A stretch of DNA of 64,000 bases from Dehalococcoidia bacterium (GCA_021295955.1 JAGWBJ010000008.1:1-64000); one strand, 5' to 3'. Shown: positions 23,442 to 32,437, counted from the stretch's first letter. Made by a program: numbers and translations. Notes: a model not told the origin generated them from the letters alone.

Positions 23442-23450
23442 TGATATAAT
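23442..23450 (+). promoter_or_regulatory. extended -10 promoter for hemQ
   Basis: TGATATAAT: a perfect -10 TATAAT (23445-23450) with the extended TG element and no good -35. The same 9-mer stands before tRNA-Ser at 27305-27313. Confidence 0.6.
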
Positions 23451-23515
23451 GGCCTGCCGATGGTCCCTGGCCCCGAGCGGAGTCCGGAGGCGCCGAGGAG
23501 TCCAGGAGGAAGAGC

Positions 23516-24211
23516 ATGGCACAGGAGTCCGCCCGCAGCTTCGTCAAGTACACCTTCTACAAGACGGACCCCGAGTGGCGCCGCCTGCCCTCGGCTGACC
23601 GGGACCGGTCCCGGGAGGAGCTCTGCGCCGTCGTCGAGGAGTTCGCCTCCCGGATGAGCATCAGGAGCTACAGCCTCATGGCCACCCGGGGGGACGTGGA
23701 CTTCATGCTGTGGAAGATCAGCCCGTCCCTGGAGATGCTGGAGTCGCTGGCCGCCCAGGTCAACCGCACCGAGATGGGCCGGTACCTCCGCGTGCCCCAC
23801 TCGTACCTCGCCATGACCCGCCGCTCCCCGTACGTCGACCGGCACCGCCACGAGGGACAGGAGGGCGCGTCGGAGACCATGCGGGCCATAGGGCGCGACT
23901 ACCTGTTCGTCTACCCCTTCGTCAAGACCCACGACTGGTACCAGCTACCCAAAGGGGAGCGCCAGCGGATGATGGAGGAGCACTTCCAGGTGGGCCACAG
24001 GTATCCTTCGGTGAAGATAAGCACCAGCTACTCCTTCGGCCTGGACGACCAGGAGTTCGTGCTGGGCTTCGAGACCGACTCTCCCTCGGACTTCCTGGAC
24101 CTGGTCATGGCCCTGAGGGAGTCCGCGGCCCGCCCCTACACCCTGAGGGACATTCCCATCTTCACCTGCCTCCACAAACCCCTCCGGGAGTGCCTGGACG
24201 GCCTGGGGTAG
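23516..24211 (+). CDS. hemQ: HemQ / coproheme decarboxylase (chlorite dismutase family)
   Basis: A 231-residue protein of the chlorite dismutase superfamily. YLFVYPFVKTHDWYQLP matches the HemQ-type signature with the catalytic Tyr and Lys. The following EEHFQVGHRYPSV carries the probable proximal His. HemQ (ChdC) converts Fe-coproporphyrin III to protoheme in the coproporphyrin-dependent route used by Gram-positive-like bacteria. True chlorite dismutase is less likely. The ATG at 23516 follows AGGAGGAAGAGC. It is divergent from the siroheme enzyme, placing two tetrapyrrole-related genes side by side. Confidence 0.85.
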   Translation: MAQESARSFVKYTFYKTDPEWRRLPSADRDRSREELCAVVEEFASRMSIRSYSLMATRGDVDFMLWKISPSLEMLESLAAQVNRTEMGRYLRVPHSYLAMTRRSPYVDRHRHEGQEGASETMRAIGRDYLFVYPFVKTHDWYQLPKGERQRMMEEHFQVGHRYPSVKISTSYSFGLDDQEFVLGFETDSPSDFLDLVMALRESAARPYTLRDIPIFTCLHKPLRECLDGLG

Positions 24212-24260
24212 ATGCTTCCCGGCGCCCCTTCCGGACGCCGGACCCGGTCTACGGCCGCGT

Positions 24261-26543
24261 CTAAGCCCCTTTGCGGCTGAGCACGTTCAGCGCCGACCCG
24301 GCCTTGAACCACTCTATCTGGCTGTCGCTGAAGCTATGGTCGAGCTGCAGGGTCTCCCGGGTCCCGTCGGAGTGTTGTAGGTGGGCGGTGACGGGCTTGC
24401 CCTGGGCCATCCCAGTCAGGTCCACCAGGCTTATGCGGTCGTCCTCCCGCACCCGGTCGTAGTCCGCCCGGTCCTGGAAGGTGAGGGCCAGGAGGCCCTG
24501 CTTCTTCAGGTTGGTCTCGTGGATCCGGGCGAAGCTGCGGGCGATGACCGCCGCGCCGCCCAGCAGCCGGGGGGAGAGGGCCGCGTGCTCCCGGCTGCTC
24601 CCCTCGCCGTAGTTGTCGTCGCCGACGACCACCCAGGGCAGCCCCCGGGACTTGTAGTGCCTGGCTATCGCGGAGATGGACTGCTCCTCCTCCCCGGTAT
24701 CCACGTTCTTCCCGGTGCCCGCGTTGCCGGTGTGGGCGTTGGTCGCGCCCATGAACATGTTGTCGCTGAACTTGTCCAGGTGGCCCCGCAGGCGCAGCCA
24801 CGGGCCGGCGGGGGATATGTGGTCGGTGGTGCACTTGCCCCGGGCCTTCAGCAGCACCGGTGCATCGAGAAAGTCCCCGCCGTCCCATGCCGGCCACGGC
24901 GTGAGGATCTGCAGGCGCTCGCTGTCGGGCCTGACGGCCACCTCCACGCTGCTCCCGTCTTCCGGGGGCGGGAAGTAGGAGGACTCGCCGGCGCTGAAGG
25001 GTGTCTCGGGCACCTCGGGCGCAGGCTCGGGGGGCCTGAGCTTCACCGGGTTGCCCTGGGAGTCGCTCAGGGAGTCCGTGAGGGGGTTGAACGACAGCCG
25101 GCCGGACAGGGCGAAGGCCGTCGTGATCTCGGGACTTGCGATGAAGTTCATGGTCTGGGGCTGGCCGTCGTTCCGCCTGGGGAAGTTGCGGTTGTAGGAG
25201 GTAACGATGGAGTTGGGGGCCTCCGAGACCTCCCTCGCCCTGCGCCACTGGCCTATGCACGGGCCGCAGGCGTTGGCCAGGACGGTGGCCCCTATCGCCT
25301 TCAGGGCCTCGAGCTGTCCGTCCCGCTCTATGGTTGCCCGGACCTGCTCGGAGCCGGGGGTCACCATCAAGGGAACGGAGATGGCGGTCCCCATGGCGCT
25401 GGCCTGGCGGGCCACGTCGGCGGCGCGGCTCATGTCCTCGTAGGAGGAGTTGGTGCAGCTTCCTATCAGGACGGTGGAGAGGTCGTCCACGAACCCGTTG
25501 GCCTCGTCCCGCACCTCCTGGGCCAGGGCGGAGATGGGGCGTGCCCTGTCCGGCGAGTGGGGGCCCACGACGTAGGGCTCCAGGTTGGACAGATCGATCT
25601 CCACGATGCGGTCGAAGTGGTCCCGGGGGTTCTCCTCCACCTCCCGGTCGGCGGTCAGCAGGTCCCGGTTCCGGTCGGCCAAGCTGACCAGCTCTCCTCT
25701 CCGGGTCGCGTGCAGGTACCTGGCCATGCGCTCGTCGTAGGGGAACACCGAGGTCGTGGCCCCCAGCTCGGCGCCCATGTTGGTGATGGTGGCCTTGCCG
25801 GTGCAGCTTATGGACCTGGCGCCGGGGCCAAAGTACTCGATGATGGAGTTGGTGCCTCCGGACACCGTCAGCACGCTGGCCAGGTACAGGATCACGTCCT
25901 TGGGCGCCGTCCAGCCTCTCAGCTCTCCGGTGAGCAGCACTCCTATACGCTTGGGGTAAAGCACCTCCCAGGGCAGCCCGGCCATGACCTCCACGGCGTC
26001 GGCCCCGCCCACGCCCACGGCGCAGGCCCCCAGGCCGCCGGCGTTCGGGGTATGGGAGTCGGTGCCGATGATCATGGCGCCGGGGAACGCGTACTGCTCC
26101 AAGTTGACCTGGTGGATGATGCCGGCCCCCGGCCCCCAGAAGCCGACGCCGTATCTGGCGCCGACGGACTTGAGGAAGTCGTACACCTCGCTGTTCTCCG
26201 CCAGTGACTCCTTCAGGTCCAATGCGCCCTCGACCCTCGCCTGGATCAGGTGGTCGCAGTGGATGGTGGTGGGGACCGCGGTGTTGTCGCGCCCCGTCTG
26301 CATGAACTGCAGCATGGCCGTCTGACCCAGCACGTCCTGCAGGACTACCCGGTCGGGCCGGGCCAGGAGGTAGCTCCTGCCGGGCTCCATCTCCTGGGTG
26401 GCCGGGTCGTCAAGGTGCGACAGCATAAGCTTGTCGGCGAGGCTGAGGGGCCTGCCGAGCTTGGCCCGGACCCCCTGGAGGGTACGGGACATTCTGTCGT
26501 AGGCCCTGGTGACGAACTCGGGGGTGGAGTCGATGTCGATCAT
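24261..26543 (-). CDS. aconitate hydratase (mitochondrial-type)
   Basis: A 760-residue monomeric aconitase that interconverts citrate and isocitrate in the TCA cycle. [4Fe-4S] ligands are visible as IGSCTNSSYEDM and ANACGPCIGQW. The active-site GTDSHTPNAGGLG and C-terminal swivel-domain DDNYGEGSSREHAAL are intact. The order and length fit the mitochondrial-type branch rather than AcnA/IRP1 (about 890) or AcnB. AGGAGG precedes the ATG at 26543. It is the second gene of an operon led by an Lrp-type regulator 27 nt upstream. Confidence 0.94.
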   Translation of the reverse strand: MIDIDSTPEFVTRAYDRMSRTLQGVRAKLGRPLSLADKLMLSHLDDPATQEMEPGRSYLLARPDRVVLQDVLGQTAMLQFMQTGRDNTAVPTTIHCDHLIQARVEGALDLKESLAENSEVYDFLKSVGARYGVGFWGPGAGIIHQVNLEQYAFPGAMIIGTDSHTPNAGGLGACAVGVGGADAVEVMAGLPWEVLYPKRIGVLLTGELRGWTAPKDVILYLASVLTVSGGTNSIIEYFGPGARSISCTGKATITNMGAELGATTSVFPYDERMARYLHATRRGELVSLADRNRDLLTADREVEENPRDHFDRIVEIDLSNLEPYVVGPHSPDRARPISALAQEVRDEANGFVDDLSTVLIGSCTNSSYEDMSRAADVARQASAMGTAISVPLMVTPGSEQVRATIERDGQLEALKAIGATVLANACGPCIGQWRRAREVSEAPNSIVTSYNRNFPRRNDGQPQTMNFIASPEITTAFALSGRLSFNPLTDSLSDSQGNPVKLRPPEPAPEVPETPFSAGESSYFPPPEDGSSVEVAVRPDSERLQILTPWPAWDGGDFLDAPVLLKARGKCTTDHISPAGPWLRLRGHLDKFSDNMFMGATNAHTGNAGTGKNVDTGEEEQSISAIARHYKSRGLPWVVVGDDNYGEGSSREHAALSPRLLGGAAVIARSFARIHETNLKKQGLLALTFQDRADYDRVREDDRISLVDLTGMAQGKPVTAHLQHSDGTRETLQLDHSFSDSQIEWFKAGSALNVLSRKGA

Positions 26544-26570
26544 GCCGCGGTCCTCCTGTCGCCCCTTGCC

Positions 26571-27011
26571 CTACAGGACTAGGCCATAGGTGCGCTTCTT
26601 GATGGCCAGGTTCACGAAGGTCTCGGTGCGGGTTACGCCGGGGATGGTGCCCACCTTTCCTCGGAGGAAGTTGCCCAGCTTCTCCGGGGACTCCAGTCCC
26701 ACCCACGTAAAGATGTCGTAGGCTCCAGTGGTTATGGCGACGTAGTGGGCCTCGTCCAAGGCGCCGATGGCGGCGGCCACGTCGTCCACCATGCCGGGGC
26801 CCGTCTGGATGCCGACCAGGGCCGCGGTGCCGTAGCCCATCTGCTCCAGGTTGGGAACGGCGATCACCTGGATTATGTCCCCGTCGATCAGGCGGCGCAG
26901 CCTGCGTCTCACGGTCCCTTCGCTTACGCCCACCTCCCGGGCGATCTTGGCATTGGAGGCCCTTCCGTCCGCCTGAAGGAGGGCGATGATCCTCTGGTCC
27001 AGTTCATCCAT
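26571..27011 (-). CDS. Lrp/AsnC family transcriptional regulator
   Basis: A 146-residue regulator. The N-terminal helix-turn-helix (LDQRIIALLQADGRASNAKI, then AREVGVSEGTVRRRLRRL) is followed by a C-terminal RAM ligand-binding domain (about 70-140) ending TFVNLAIKKRTYGLVL. Members sense amino acids or other small metabolites as octamers. It is co-transcribed with aconitase and probably regulates it and itself. AGGAGG lies 9 nt before the ATG, and a clear promoter stands at 27044-27072. Confidence 0.9.
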   Translation of the reverse strand: MDELDQRIIALLQADGRASNAKIAREVGVSEGTVRRRLRRLIDGDIIQVIAVPNLEQMGYGTAALVGIQTGPGMVDDVAAAIGALDEAHYVAITTGAYDIFTWVGLESPEKLGNFLRGKVGTIPGVTRTETFVNLAIKKRTYGLVL

Positions 27012-27043
27012 ACCGTCGTTCCTCCTGAAACTTTCTAGAGACC

Positions 27044-27072
27044 AGAATAGGGCAAGGTACGAATTGTGTCAA
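27044..27072 (-). promoter_or_regulatory. promoter for the lrp-aconitase operon
   Basis: Minus strand -35 TTGACA (27072-27067), 17-nt spacer, -10 TATTCT (27049-27044). The start would be near 27037, leaving a short leader of about 26 nt. The neighbouring CTCTAGAAAG stretch could hold an operator. Confidence 0.7.
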
Positions 27073-27304
27073 TGGCGGCCTCGCTTCGACAGATAGCGTT
27101 CGACATATCCTTCGAAACTGGACGAACTACTCTACCCGTTCGGCAACAGATGGACGGTTGCGCTTATCACAAAGAGGCCGATCATCGTCGCAAACCAGGC
27201 ATCAAGGGACGAAATGCGGAGGCGGAAGGACGGCAAGGAAGGGGCTGGCACTGCCGCGGAACGGGTATCCTGTCGCGTCCGATGGCACTGCACGCCCGGC
27301 GAGG

Positions 27305-27313
27305 TGATATAAT
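27305..27313 (+). promoter_or_regulatory. extended -10 promoter for tRNA-Ser
   Basis: TGATATAAT with TATAAT at 27308-27313, about 18 nt before the tRNA. No matching -35 is evident. Confidence 0.6.
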
Positions 27314-27330
27314 TAATGTTGCACCGGGTG

Positions 27331-27422
27331 GGAGGGATCGCATAGTGGTCTAGTGCGGGCGCCTGCTAAGCGCTTAGTCCGGGAAACCGGACTCATGGGT
27401 TCGAATCCCATTCCCTCCGCCA
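27331..27422 (+). tRNA. tRNA-Ser(GCT), CCA encoded
   Basis: Acceptor GGAGGGA (27331-27337) pairs with TCCCTCC (27412-27418), then discriminator G and CCA (27420-27422). The anticodon loop CTGCTAA gives GCT at 27365-27367. A long class II variable arm (TCCGG-GAAA-CCGGA) confirms a serine tRNA. A truncated HicB gene follows 140 nt downstream. Confidence 0.97.
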
Positions 27423-27563
27423 TGTTTCCCAGCCAAACAGGCCCCCCTTCTTCCGGCCTATCTCCAATATCATGCCGCCAGGGGGTCCACTAAAGACACT
27501 TCCAAGCCCAGCGTAAGCGGCGGCTCTCTGGAGCGACTTGGAAACCCGGGGAGGTAGACCTGG

Positions 27564-27695
27564 ATGCGCAACGAATTCACGGCTGTTATCGAGATGGAAG
27601 ACGGCTGGTTCATAGCATACTGCCCCGAGATCCCGGGAGCCAACGGACAAGGGAGGACCAAGGACGCCGTACGCGAGACCGTAGCCCCCGAATGA
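27564..27695 (+). pseudogene. truncated HicB-type antitoxin
   Basis: A 43-codon frame: MRNEFTAVIEMEDGWFIAYC followed by PEIPGANGQGRTKDAV, the N-terminal half of a HicB antitoxin (the RNase-H-like fold that neutralises HicA mRNA interferase). It stops at TGA (27693-27695) where the family would continue with a helix and a DNA-binding tail. GGGGAGG precedes the ATG. No hicA is found on either side, so this is a remnant near tRNA-Ser. Confidence 0.65.
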
Positions 27696-27865
27696 AGCGG
27701 AGCTCCCTGCTTCGCCACCTCCGCCGCCACGGTTGCTATTCCTCGCCACTCGGAAATCCCGAATATCCTGGCCCGACGAATATGTCGCAACCCGTCGGCG
27801 CCTGCCATCGGCGGATAGCGGGGAGCTAGCAACCCACGTCGAAATATGACAAAATAGACTTTCAT

Positions 27866-29158
27866 ATGAACACCTACCATATTTGGACCATCGGTTGCCA
27901 GATGAACGTGGCCGACTCCCAGCGGCTGGCCACGGCCCTGGAGCACCTGGGCCTGCAGGCCGTGGACAAGCCCAGGGACGCCGACGTGGTCGTCCTCAAC
28001 TCCTGCGTCGTCCGCCAGAGCGCCGAGGACAAGGTGGTGGGCACCCTGGGCCTGATGAAGCCCTTGAAGCAGGCCAGGGAGGGCCGGGTCCTGGCCCTCA
28101 TGGGCTGCATGGTGGGCCACAAGACCGACGATCTGCGGGCCCGGTTCCCCCACGTCGACACGTTCATGCGGCCCCAGCAGTACGGCCCGCTCCTGGACCT
28201 GCTGGGCGAGCGGATGGGCCTGGACTGGGAGGGGTGCGTAGGAAACCTGGCCCCCGAGAGGCCGTCGGTCACCAGCTACGTGCCCGTCATTCACGGCTGC
28301 GACCTGATGTGCACCTTCTGCATCATCCCCTACCGCCGCGGCCGCCAGGTAAGCCGGCCCGTGGACGAGGTGGTGAGGGAGGTGGAGCTTCTGGTCCAAC
28401 GGGGAGTGCGGGAGGTTACCCTGCTTGGGCAGACGGTGGACGCCTACGGGCAGGACCTGCCCGATGCCCCCGACCTGGCCGACCTGCTGTACGCGCTGGC
28501 CCCCATCGACGGTCTGGCGCGCCTCCGCTTCCTCACCTCGCACCCCATGTTCATGAGCGCCCGCATAATCGAAGCCGTGGCATCGCTGGACAAGGTATGC
28601 GACCACGTCAACATACCCATCCAGGCGGGGGACGACGAGGTCCTTGCCCGGATGCGCCGCCGCTACACCCGAAAGGAGTACCTGGACCTGATCCACGGCA
28701 TCCGCGCCGCCATTCCGGGGGTCTCCCTCAGCACCGACGTCATCGTCGGGTTCCCCGGGGAGACCCGGGAGCAGTACGCCCGCACCGTAGACGTGGTGCG
28801 GGAGGTGGAGTTCGACAAGGTGCACGCGGCCGCCTACTCCACCCGCCCGGGGACCATAGCGGCCCGCCGGATGCCCGACGACGTCTCCGCCGAGGAGAAG
28901 TCGTACCGTCTCAAGGAGCTGGACCGTCTCCAGGCCGAGATACTGGCACGCAAGAACGCCGGGCTCCTGGGCCGGCCGGTGGAGGTGCTGGTCGACGGCC
29001 GCAACAAGGGCAGGTGGCAGGGACGCACCAAGAGTGATAAGCTTGTCTTCTTCGAAGATGAGCGGGACCGTCTGGGAGACTTGGCGATGGTAGAGATAAC
29101 CAAAACCGGCCCGTGGTCGCTGCAGGGCGTACCGGCGGGTGTGGCGGCTCCGGTATAG
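27866..29158 (+). CDS. miaB: tRNA-2-methylthio-N6-dimethylallyladenosine synthase
   Basis: A 430-residue radical SAM methylthiotransferase acting on A37 of tRNAs reading UNN codons. The N-terminal UPF0004 domain starts YHIWTIGCQMN and has Cys in NSCVVR and LMGCM for the auxiliary cluster. The radical SAM triad is CDLMCTFC (CxxxCxxC), and the C-terminal TRAM domain is present. The motifs favour MiaB over RimO. No Shine-Dalgarno is visible before the ATG at 27866, which directly follows an A/T-rich stretch. nadA follows 12 nt later. Confidence 0.92.
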   Translation: MNTYHIWTIGCQMNVADSQRLATALEHLGLQAVDKPRDADVVVLNSCVVRQSAEDKVVGTLGLMKPLKQAREGRVLALMGCMVGHKTDDLRARFPHVDTFMRPQQYGPLLDLLGERMGLDWEGCVGNLAPERPSVTSYVPVIHGCDLMCTFCIIPYRRGRQVSRPVDEVVREVELLVQRGVREVTLLGQTVDAYGQDLPDAPDLADLLYALAPIDGLARLRFLTSHPMFMSARIIEAVASLDKVCDHVNIPIQAGDDEVLARMRRRYTRKEYLDLIHGIRAAIPGVSLSTDVIVGFPGETREQYARTVDVVREVEFDKVHAAAYSTRPGTIAARRMPDDVSAEEKSYRLKELDRLQAEILARKNAGLLGRPVEVLVDGRNKGRWQGRTKSDKLVFFEDERDRLGDLAMVEITKTGPWSLQGVPAGVAAPV

Positions 29159-29170
29159 GGGGGATGGGCC

Positions 29171-30376
29171 TTGGTCACCGGAGCTAAGCGGCCCTTCGTG
29201 CCGATAACGGAGATCGAACACTCCGCCTTCTGCCGTCCGGAAGACGAGCTGAAGGCCAAGGCGCTGGCGGAGGAGCTCAAGGTCAACGTGCGCTGGCAGC
29301 GCATCCCCACCGACTACCTGCACCTGAGCGCCGAAGAGCTGGACCAGCGGATCGGGCGCGTCCGGCAAGAGCTGGGGTCGAAGGTCACCATCCTGGGGCA
29401 CCACTACCAGCGCGAAGAGGTCATCAAGTACGCCGACTACCAGGGCGACTCCTTCAAGCTGTCCCGGGACGCAGCTTCCCATCCCGAGTCGGACTACATC
29501 GTGTTCTGCGGCGTCCATTTCATGGCGGAGACCGCCGGCGTGCTGTGCGGTCCGCACCAGAAGGTGATCCTCCCCAACCTGGCGGCCGGCTGCTCCATGG
29601 CGGACATGGCCCCCATGCACGACGTGCTGGACGCCTGGGACGACCTGATCGAGCTCCTGGGAGACGACGGGATCATTCCCATGGCCTACATGAACACCAT
29701 AGCGGGGCTGAAGGCCCTGTGCGGCAGGCACGGGGGCATAATATGCACCTCGGCCAACGCCGTTGCGGCCCTGGAGTGGAGCTATCGGCGCTCCCCCCGG
29801 GTCCTGTTCCTCCCCGACCAGCACCTGGGCCGCAACACCGGCCTGAAGCTGGGGCTGGACCTGGAGGAGATGGTCACCTGGAACCCCTTCAAGCCCCTGG
29901 GGGGGAATACTCCCGAGCGGCTTGAGAAGGCGAAGCTCATCCTGTGGCAGGGCCACTGCTCGGTGCACACCCGTTTCACCACCCGCCAGATCGAGGCCGC
30001 CAGGCAACGCTTCCCCGACGTGAAGATCATCGCCCACCCCGAGTGCACGATGGAGGTGGTGCAGGCCGCGGACATGGACGGCTCCACCGAGGTCATCCGA
30101 AGGGTCATCAGCGAGGCCCCGGCCGGCAGCGTGTGGGGCGTGGGCACCGAGATAAGCCTGGTGAACCGGCTGGCCAAGCAGAACCCGGACAAGACGGTGT
30201 TCTGCCTGGACCCGGTGGTATGCCCCTGCTCCACCATGTACCGCATACACCCGGCATACCTGCTGTGGGTGCTGGAGGGGCTTGCCGAGGGAGTCGTCGT
30301 GAACCAGATCGTGGTCGACGACGAGACCCGCCACTACTCCCGCATCGCCCTGGAGCGCATGCTCCAAGTCGTGTAG
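29171..30376 (+). CDS. nadA: quinolinate synthase A
   Basis: A 401-residue [4Fe-4S] enzyme that condenses iminoaspartate with dihydroxyacetone phosphate to quinolinate for NAD synthesis. Three triplicated Rossmann-like units are visible with LGHHYQREEV, the SDYIVFCGVHFMAETA Cys, the IICTSANAV Cys and the C-terminal VVCPCSTMYRI Cys, giving the three ligands of the cluster. The start is TTG at 29171 after a G-rich ribosome site; an out-of-frame ATG at 29164 terminates at once. miaB is 12 nt upstream and nadC follows one gene later. Confidence 0.95.
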   Translation: MVTGAKRPFVPITEIEHSAFCRPEDELKAKALAEELKVNVRWQRIPTDYLHLSAEELDQRIGRVRQELGSKVTILGHHYQREEVIKYADYQGDSFKLSRDAASHPESDYIVFCGVHFMAETAGVLCGPHQKVILPNLAAGCSMADMAPMHDVLDAWDDLIELLGDDGIIPMAYMNTIAGLKALCGRHGGIICTSANAVAALEWSYRRSPRVLFLPDQHLGRNTGLKLGLDLEEMVTWNPFKPLGGNTPERLEKAKLILWQGHCSVHTRFTTRQIEAARQRFPDVKIIAHPECTMEVVQAADMDGSTEVIRRVISEAPAGSVWGVGTEISLVNRLAKQNPDKTVFCLDPVVCPCSTMYRIHPAYLLWVLEGLAEGVVVNQIVVDDETRHYSRIALERMLQVV

Positions 30377-30486
30377 GGGAGGGGCCCCACCCCCCAGAGG
30401 AGTCCTCCGCGAACGCCCTTTCCGGCGGACCGAAAGGCTGGATATCCACCACCTGCTGCCCATAAGACACACCCCGGGAGACTAGA

Positions 30487-30543
30487 CGGCCCGAATAACG
30501 CGTTGCGGCCCGAATAACGCGTTGCGGCCCGAATAACGCGTTG
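30487..30543. repeat. 19-bp tandem repeat, three perfect copies
   Basis: CGGCCCGAATAACGCGTTG at 30487-30505, 30506-30524 and 30525-30543. Each unit carries the palindrome AACGCGTT. The array ends 13 nt before the ATG of the VOC protein gene and is the main content of the 180-nt gap after nadA. It could be an operator array or neutral slippage. Confidence 0.9.
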
Positions 30544-30556
30544 CGGGAGGTGAGAA

Positions 30557-31033
30557 ATGACCTACAGGCCAAAGTACCTGGGACACGTGAACCTGTACGT
30601 GCGCGACGCGGAGCGGTCGGCGGAGTTCTACGGAGACCTCCTGGGCCTCCACGCCTACGAGCGCCGGCCCGGCCGCGCCGTGTTCATGTCGGCGGACCTG
30701 GAGCAGTCCCACGAGATCGCCCTCATGCAACTGGGACCCGACGCCGCGGGGCCCGACGCCAACCGGGTGGGCCTCAACCACATCGCGTGGCGGATGGAGT
30801 CGTTCCAGGACCTGAAGGAGCTGTACGGCCGCATCAAGGAGAGGGGCCTGGAAACCAGGGTCGCGGACCACGGCGTCTCCCTGGGCGTCTACTTCCAGGA
30901 CCCCGACGGCAACGGCAACGAGGTGTACTACGAGCTCCCCAGGGACCAGTGGCCCCGTCAGGAGCAGATCTTCGAGGGCGGCGGCTTCCCCTGGAAGCTG
31001 CATGACGAGCCGGCCCCGGCCAACGCCGCGTAG
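30557..31033 (+). CDS. VOC family (glyoxalase/extradiol dioxygenase-like) protein
   Basis: A 158-residue vicinal oxygen chelate protein with two beta-alpha-beta-beta-beta modules. Probable metal ligands are His in GHVNLYVRD, His in GLNHIAWR and Glu in NEVYYEL, the 2-His-1-Glu pattern of type I extradiol dioxygenases and related enzymes. DPDGNGNEVYY is typical of catechol-2,3-dioxygenase-like members. GGGAGGTGAGAA precedes the ATG. It lies between nadA and nadC, 2 nt before nadC, although no NAD role is known for it. Confidence 0.85.
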   Translation: MTYRPKYLGHVNLYVRDAERSAEFYGDLLGLHAYERRPGRAVFMSADLEQSHEIALMQLGPDAAGPDANRVGLNHIAWRMESFQDLKELYGRIKERGLETRVADHGVSLGVYFQDPDGNGNEVYYELPRDQWPRQEQIFEGGGFPWKLHDEPAPANAA

Positions 31034-31035
31034 AC

Positions 31036-31896
31036 GTGTTGCACATCACCCCCGAGGTCCAACGCCTCATAGACCAGGCCCTTTCCGAGGACCAGGCCTT
31101 CAGCGACCCCACCACCGATGCCCTCATACCCCCGGACCTTCGGGGGACCGGGATAATTCGGGCCAAGGCCAGGGGAGTGCTGGCGGGCGTGGACCTTGGC
31201 TTGGCCGTATTCAGCCGTGTGGACCCGTCCCTGGAGACCCGGGCGCTGCTGGAGGACGGTTCTCCCCTCTCCCCGGGAGACGCGGCGGCCCTGGTCGAAG
31301 GCAGCGCCTCGGCCATCCTGAGGGCTGAGCGGCCGGCCCTCAACTTCATCCAGCGCCTCAGCGGCATCGCCACGGACACGTCCCGTTACGTAGGCGTGGT
31401 TCGCGGCCTCCGGGCCAGGATCGTCGACACCCGGAAGACCGTCCCGGGCCTCCGGTACCTGGAGAAGTACGCCGTCCGCGCCGGCGGAGGGGCCAACCAC
31501 CGCATGAACCTGGCGGACGGGATCCTGATCAAGGACAACCATATCGCCGCCGGGAGGTCCCGGGGCGTCACCCTCAGGGAGACGGTGGAGCGGGCGGTGG
31601 CCCGGGCGCCTCACACCATCAAGGTGGAGGTGGAGGTGACCAACCTGGAGGAGCTGGAGGAGGTGCTGGACGCCGGGGCACACGTCATCCTTCTGGACAA
31701 CATGTCGCCCGAGGAGATGTCCCGAGCCGTGAAGCTGGTGGACGGGCGCGCCGTCCTGGAGGCCTCGGGAGGCATCGACATGGAGACGGTGCGGGCGGTG
31801 GCGGAGACCGGCGTGGACCTGATCTCCGTAGGGGCCCTCACCCACTCTCCCACGGCCCTGGACCTCAGCCTGGACCTGGAGTTCTCACAAACTTAG
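31036..31896 (+). CDS. nadC: nicotinate-nucleotide diphosphorylase (carboxylating)
   Basis: A 286-residue quinolinate phosphoribosyltransferase forming nicotinate mononucleotide. The signature DTRKTVPGLRYLEKYAVRAG then GGANHRMNLADGILIKDNHI is intact, and EASGGIDMETVRAVAETGVD closes the barrel. The start is GTG at 31036, 2 nt after the VOC stop. nadA lies upstream, but nadB (L-aspartate oxidase) or an aspartate dehydrogenase is not in the window. Confidence 0.95.
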   Translation: MLHITPEVQRLIDQALSEDQAFSDPTTDALIPPDLRGTGIIRAKARGVLAGVDLGLAVFSRVDPSLETRALLEDGSPLSPGDAAALVEGSASAILRAERPALNFIQRLSGIATDTSRYVGVVRGLRARIVDTRKTVPGLRYLEKYAVRAGGGANHRMNLADGILIKDNHIAAGRSRGVTLRETVERAVARAPHTIKVEVEVTNLEELEEVLDAGAHVILLDNMSPEEMSRAVKLVDGRAVLEASGGIDMETVRAVAETGVDLISVGALTHSPTALDLSLDLEFSQT

Positions 31897-31909
31897 GAGG
31901 TAGCGCCAA

Positions 31910-32437
31910 GTGTCACCGACCGAATCGGTGGTCAGCACCCTGCAGCGAAACTGGGCCATGGTGGACTCCGCGCTGGAGGACCTGGACCAGGAGACCATAA
32001 ACCGTATCCCCATGGAGCAGTGCAACTCCATCGCCTGGATCCTGTGGCACATGAGCCGGGTGGTGGACACCTTCATCAACACCCGGTTCCAGTCCCAGCC
32101 CCAACTATGGATCGCCGGCGGCTGGCACCGGAGGTTCGGAATGGGCGACGACCCCGACGACCGGGGGGTGGGGTGGACCATGGAGCAGGTCGCCTCGTGG
32201 CGACCTCCCGACCTCTCGGTGCTGTTGGGCTACCACCAGGCGGTGCGGGTGGCGGCCGGCGAGTACCTCTCCTCGGCGACGGAGGCGGACTTGGCGGAGG
32301 TCAAGGTGATCGCGCCGGTGCCCGAGCCCAGGACCGTGGCCAACGCCCTGGGCCAGATGGTGTGGGACGCGGTGGCCCACGGCGGCCAGATCGCGTACCT
32401 GCGGGGCTTCTACAGGGGCATGGGCTGGCACCGTTAG
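31910..32437 (+). CDS. DinB family protein
   Basis: A 175-residue four-helix DinB/YfiT-like protein. The putative metal His residues are in WILWHMSRV (about 47) and DAVAHGGQIAYLRGF (about 160). The family includes thiol-dependent S-transferases, but most members have no known activity. The start is GTG at 31910 with TTAGGAGG upstream. It is likely the last gene of the nadA-VOC-nadC operon. It overlaps the opposing dtd by 4 nt. Confidence 0.8.
   Translation: MSPTESVVSTLQRNWAMVDSALEDLDQETINRIPMEQCNSIAWILWHMSRVVDTFINTRFQSQPQLWIAGGWHRRFGMGDDPDDRGVGWTMEQVASWRPPDLSVLLGYHQAVRVAAGEYLSSATEADLAEVKVIAPVPEPRTVANALGQMVWDAVAHGGQIAYLRGFYRGMGWHR

Noticed and set aside
27066-27353. 95-codon plus-strand frame before tRNA-Ser
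   Set aside because: It has no recognised similarity, overlaps the lrp and tRNA promoters and has no ribosome site.
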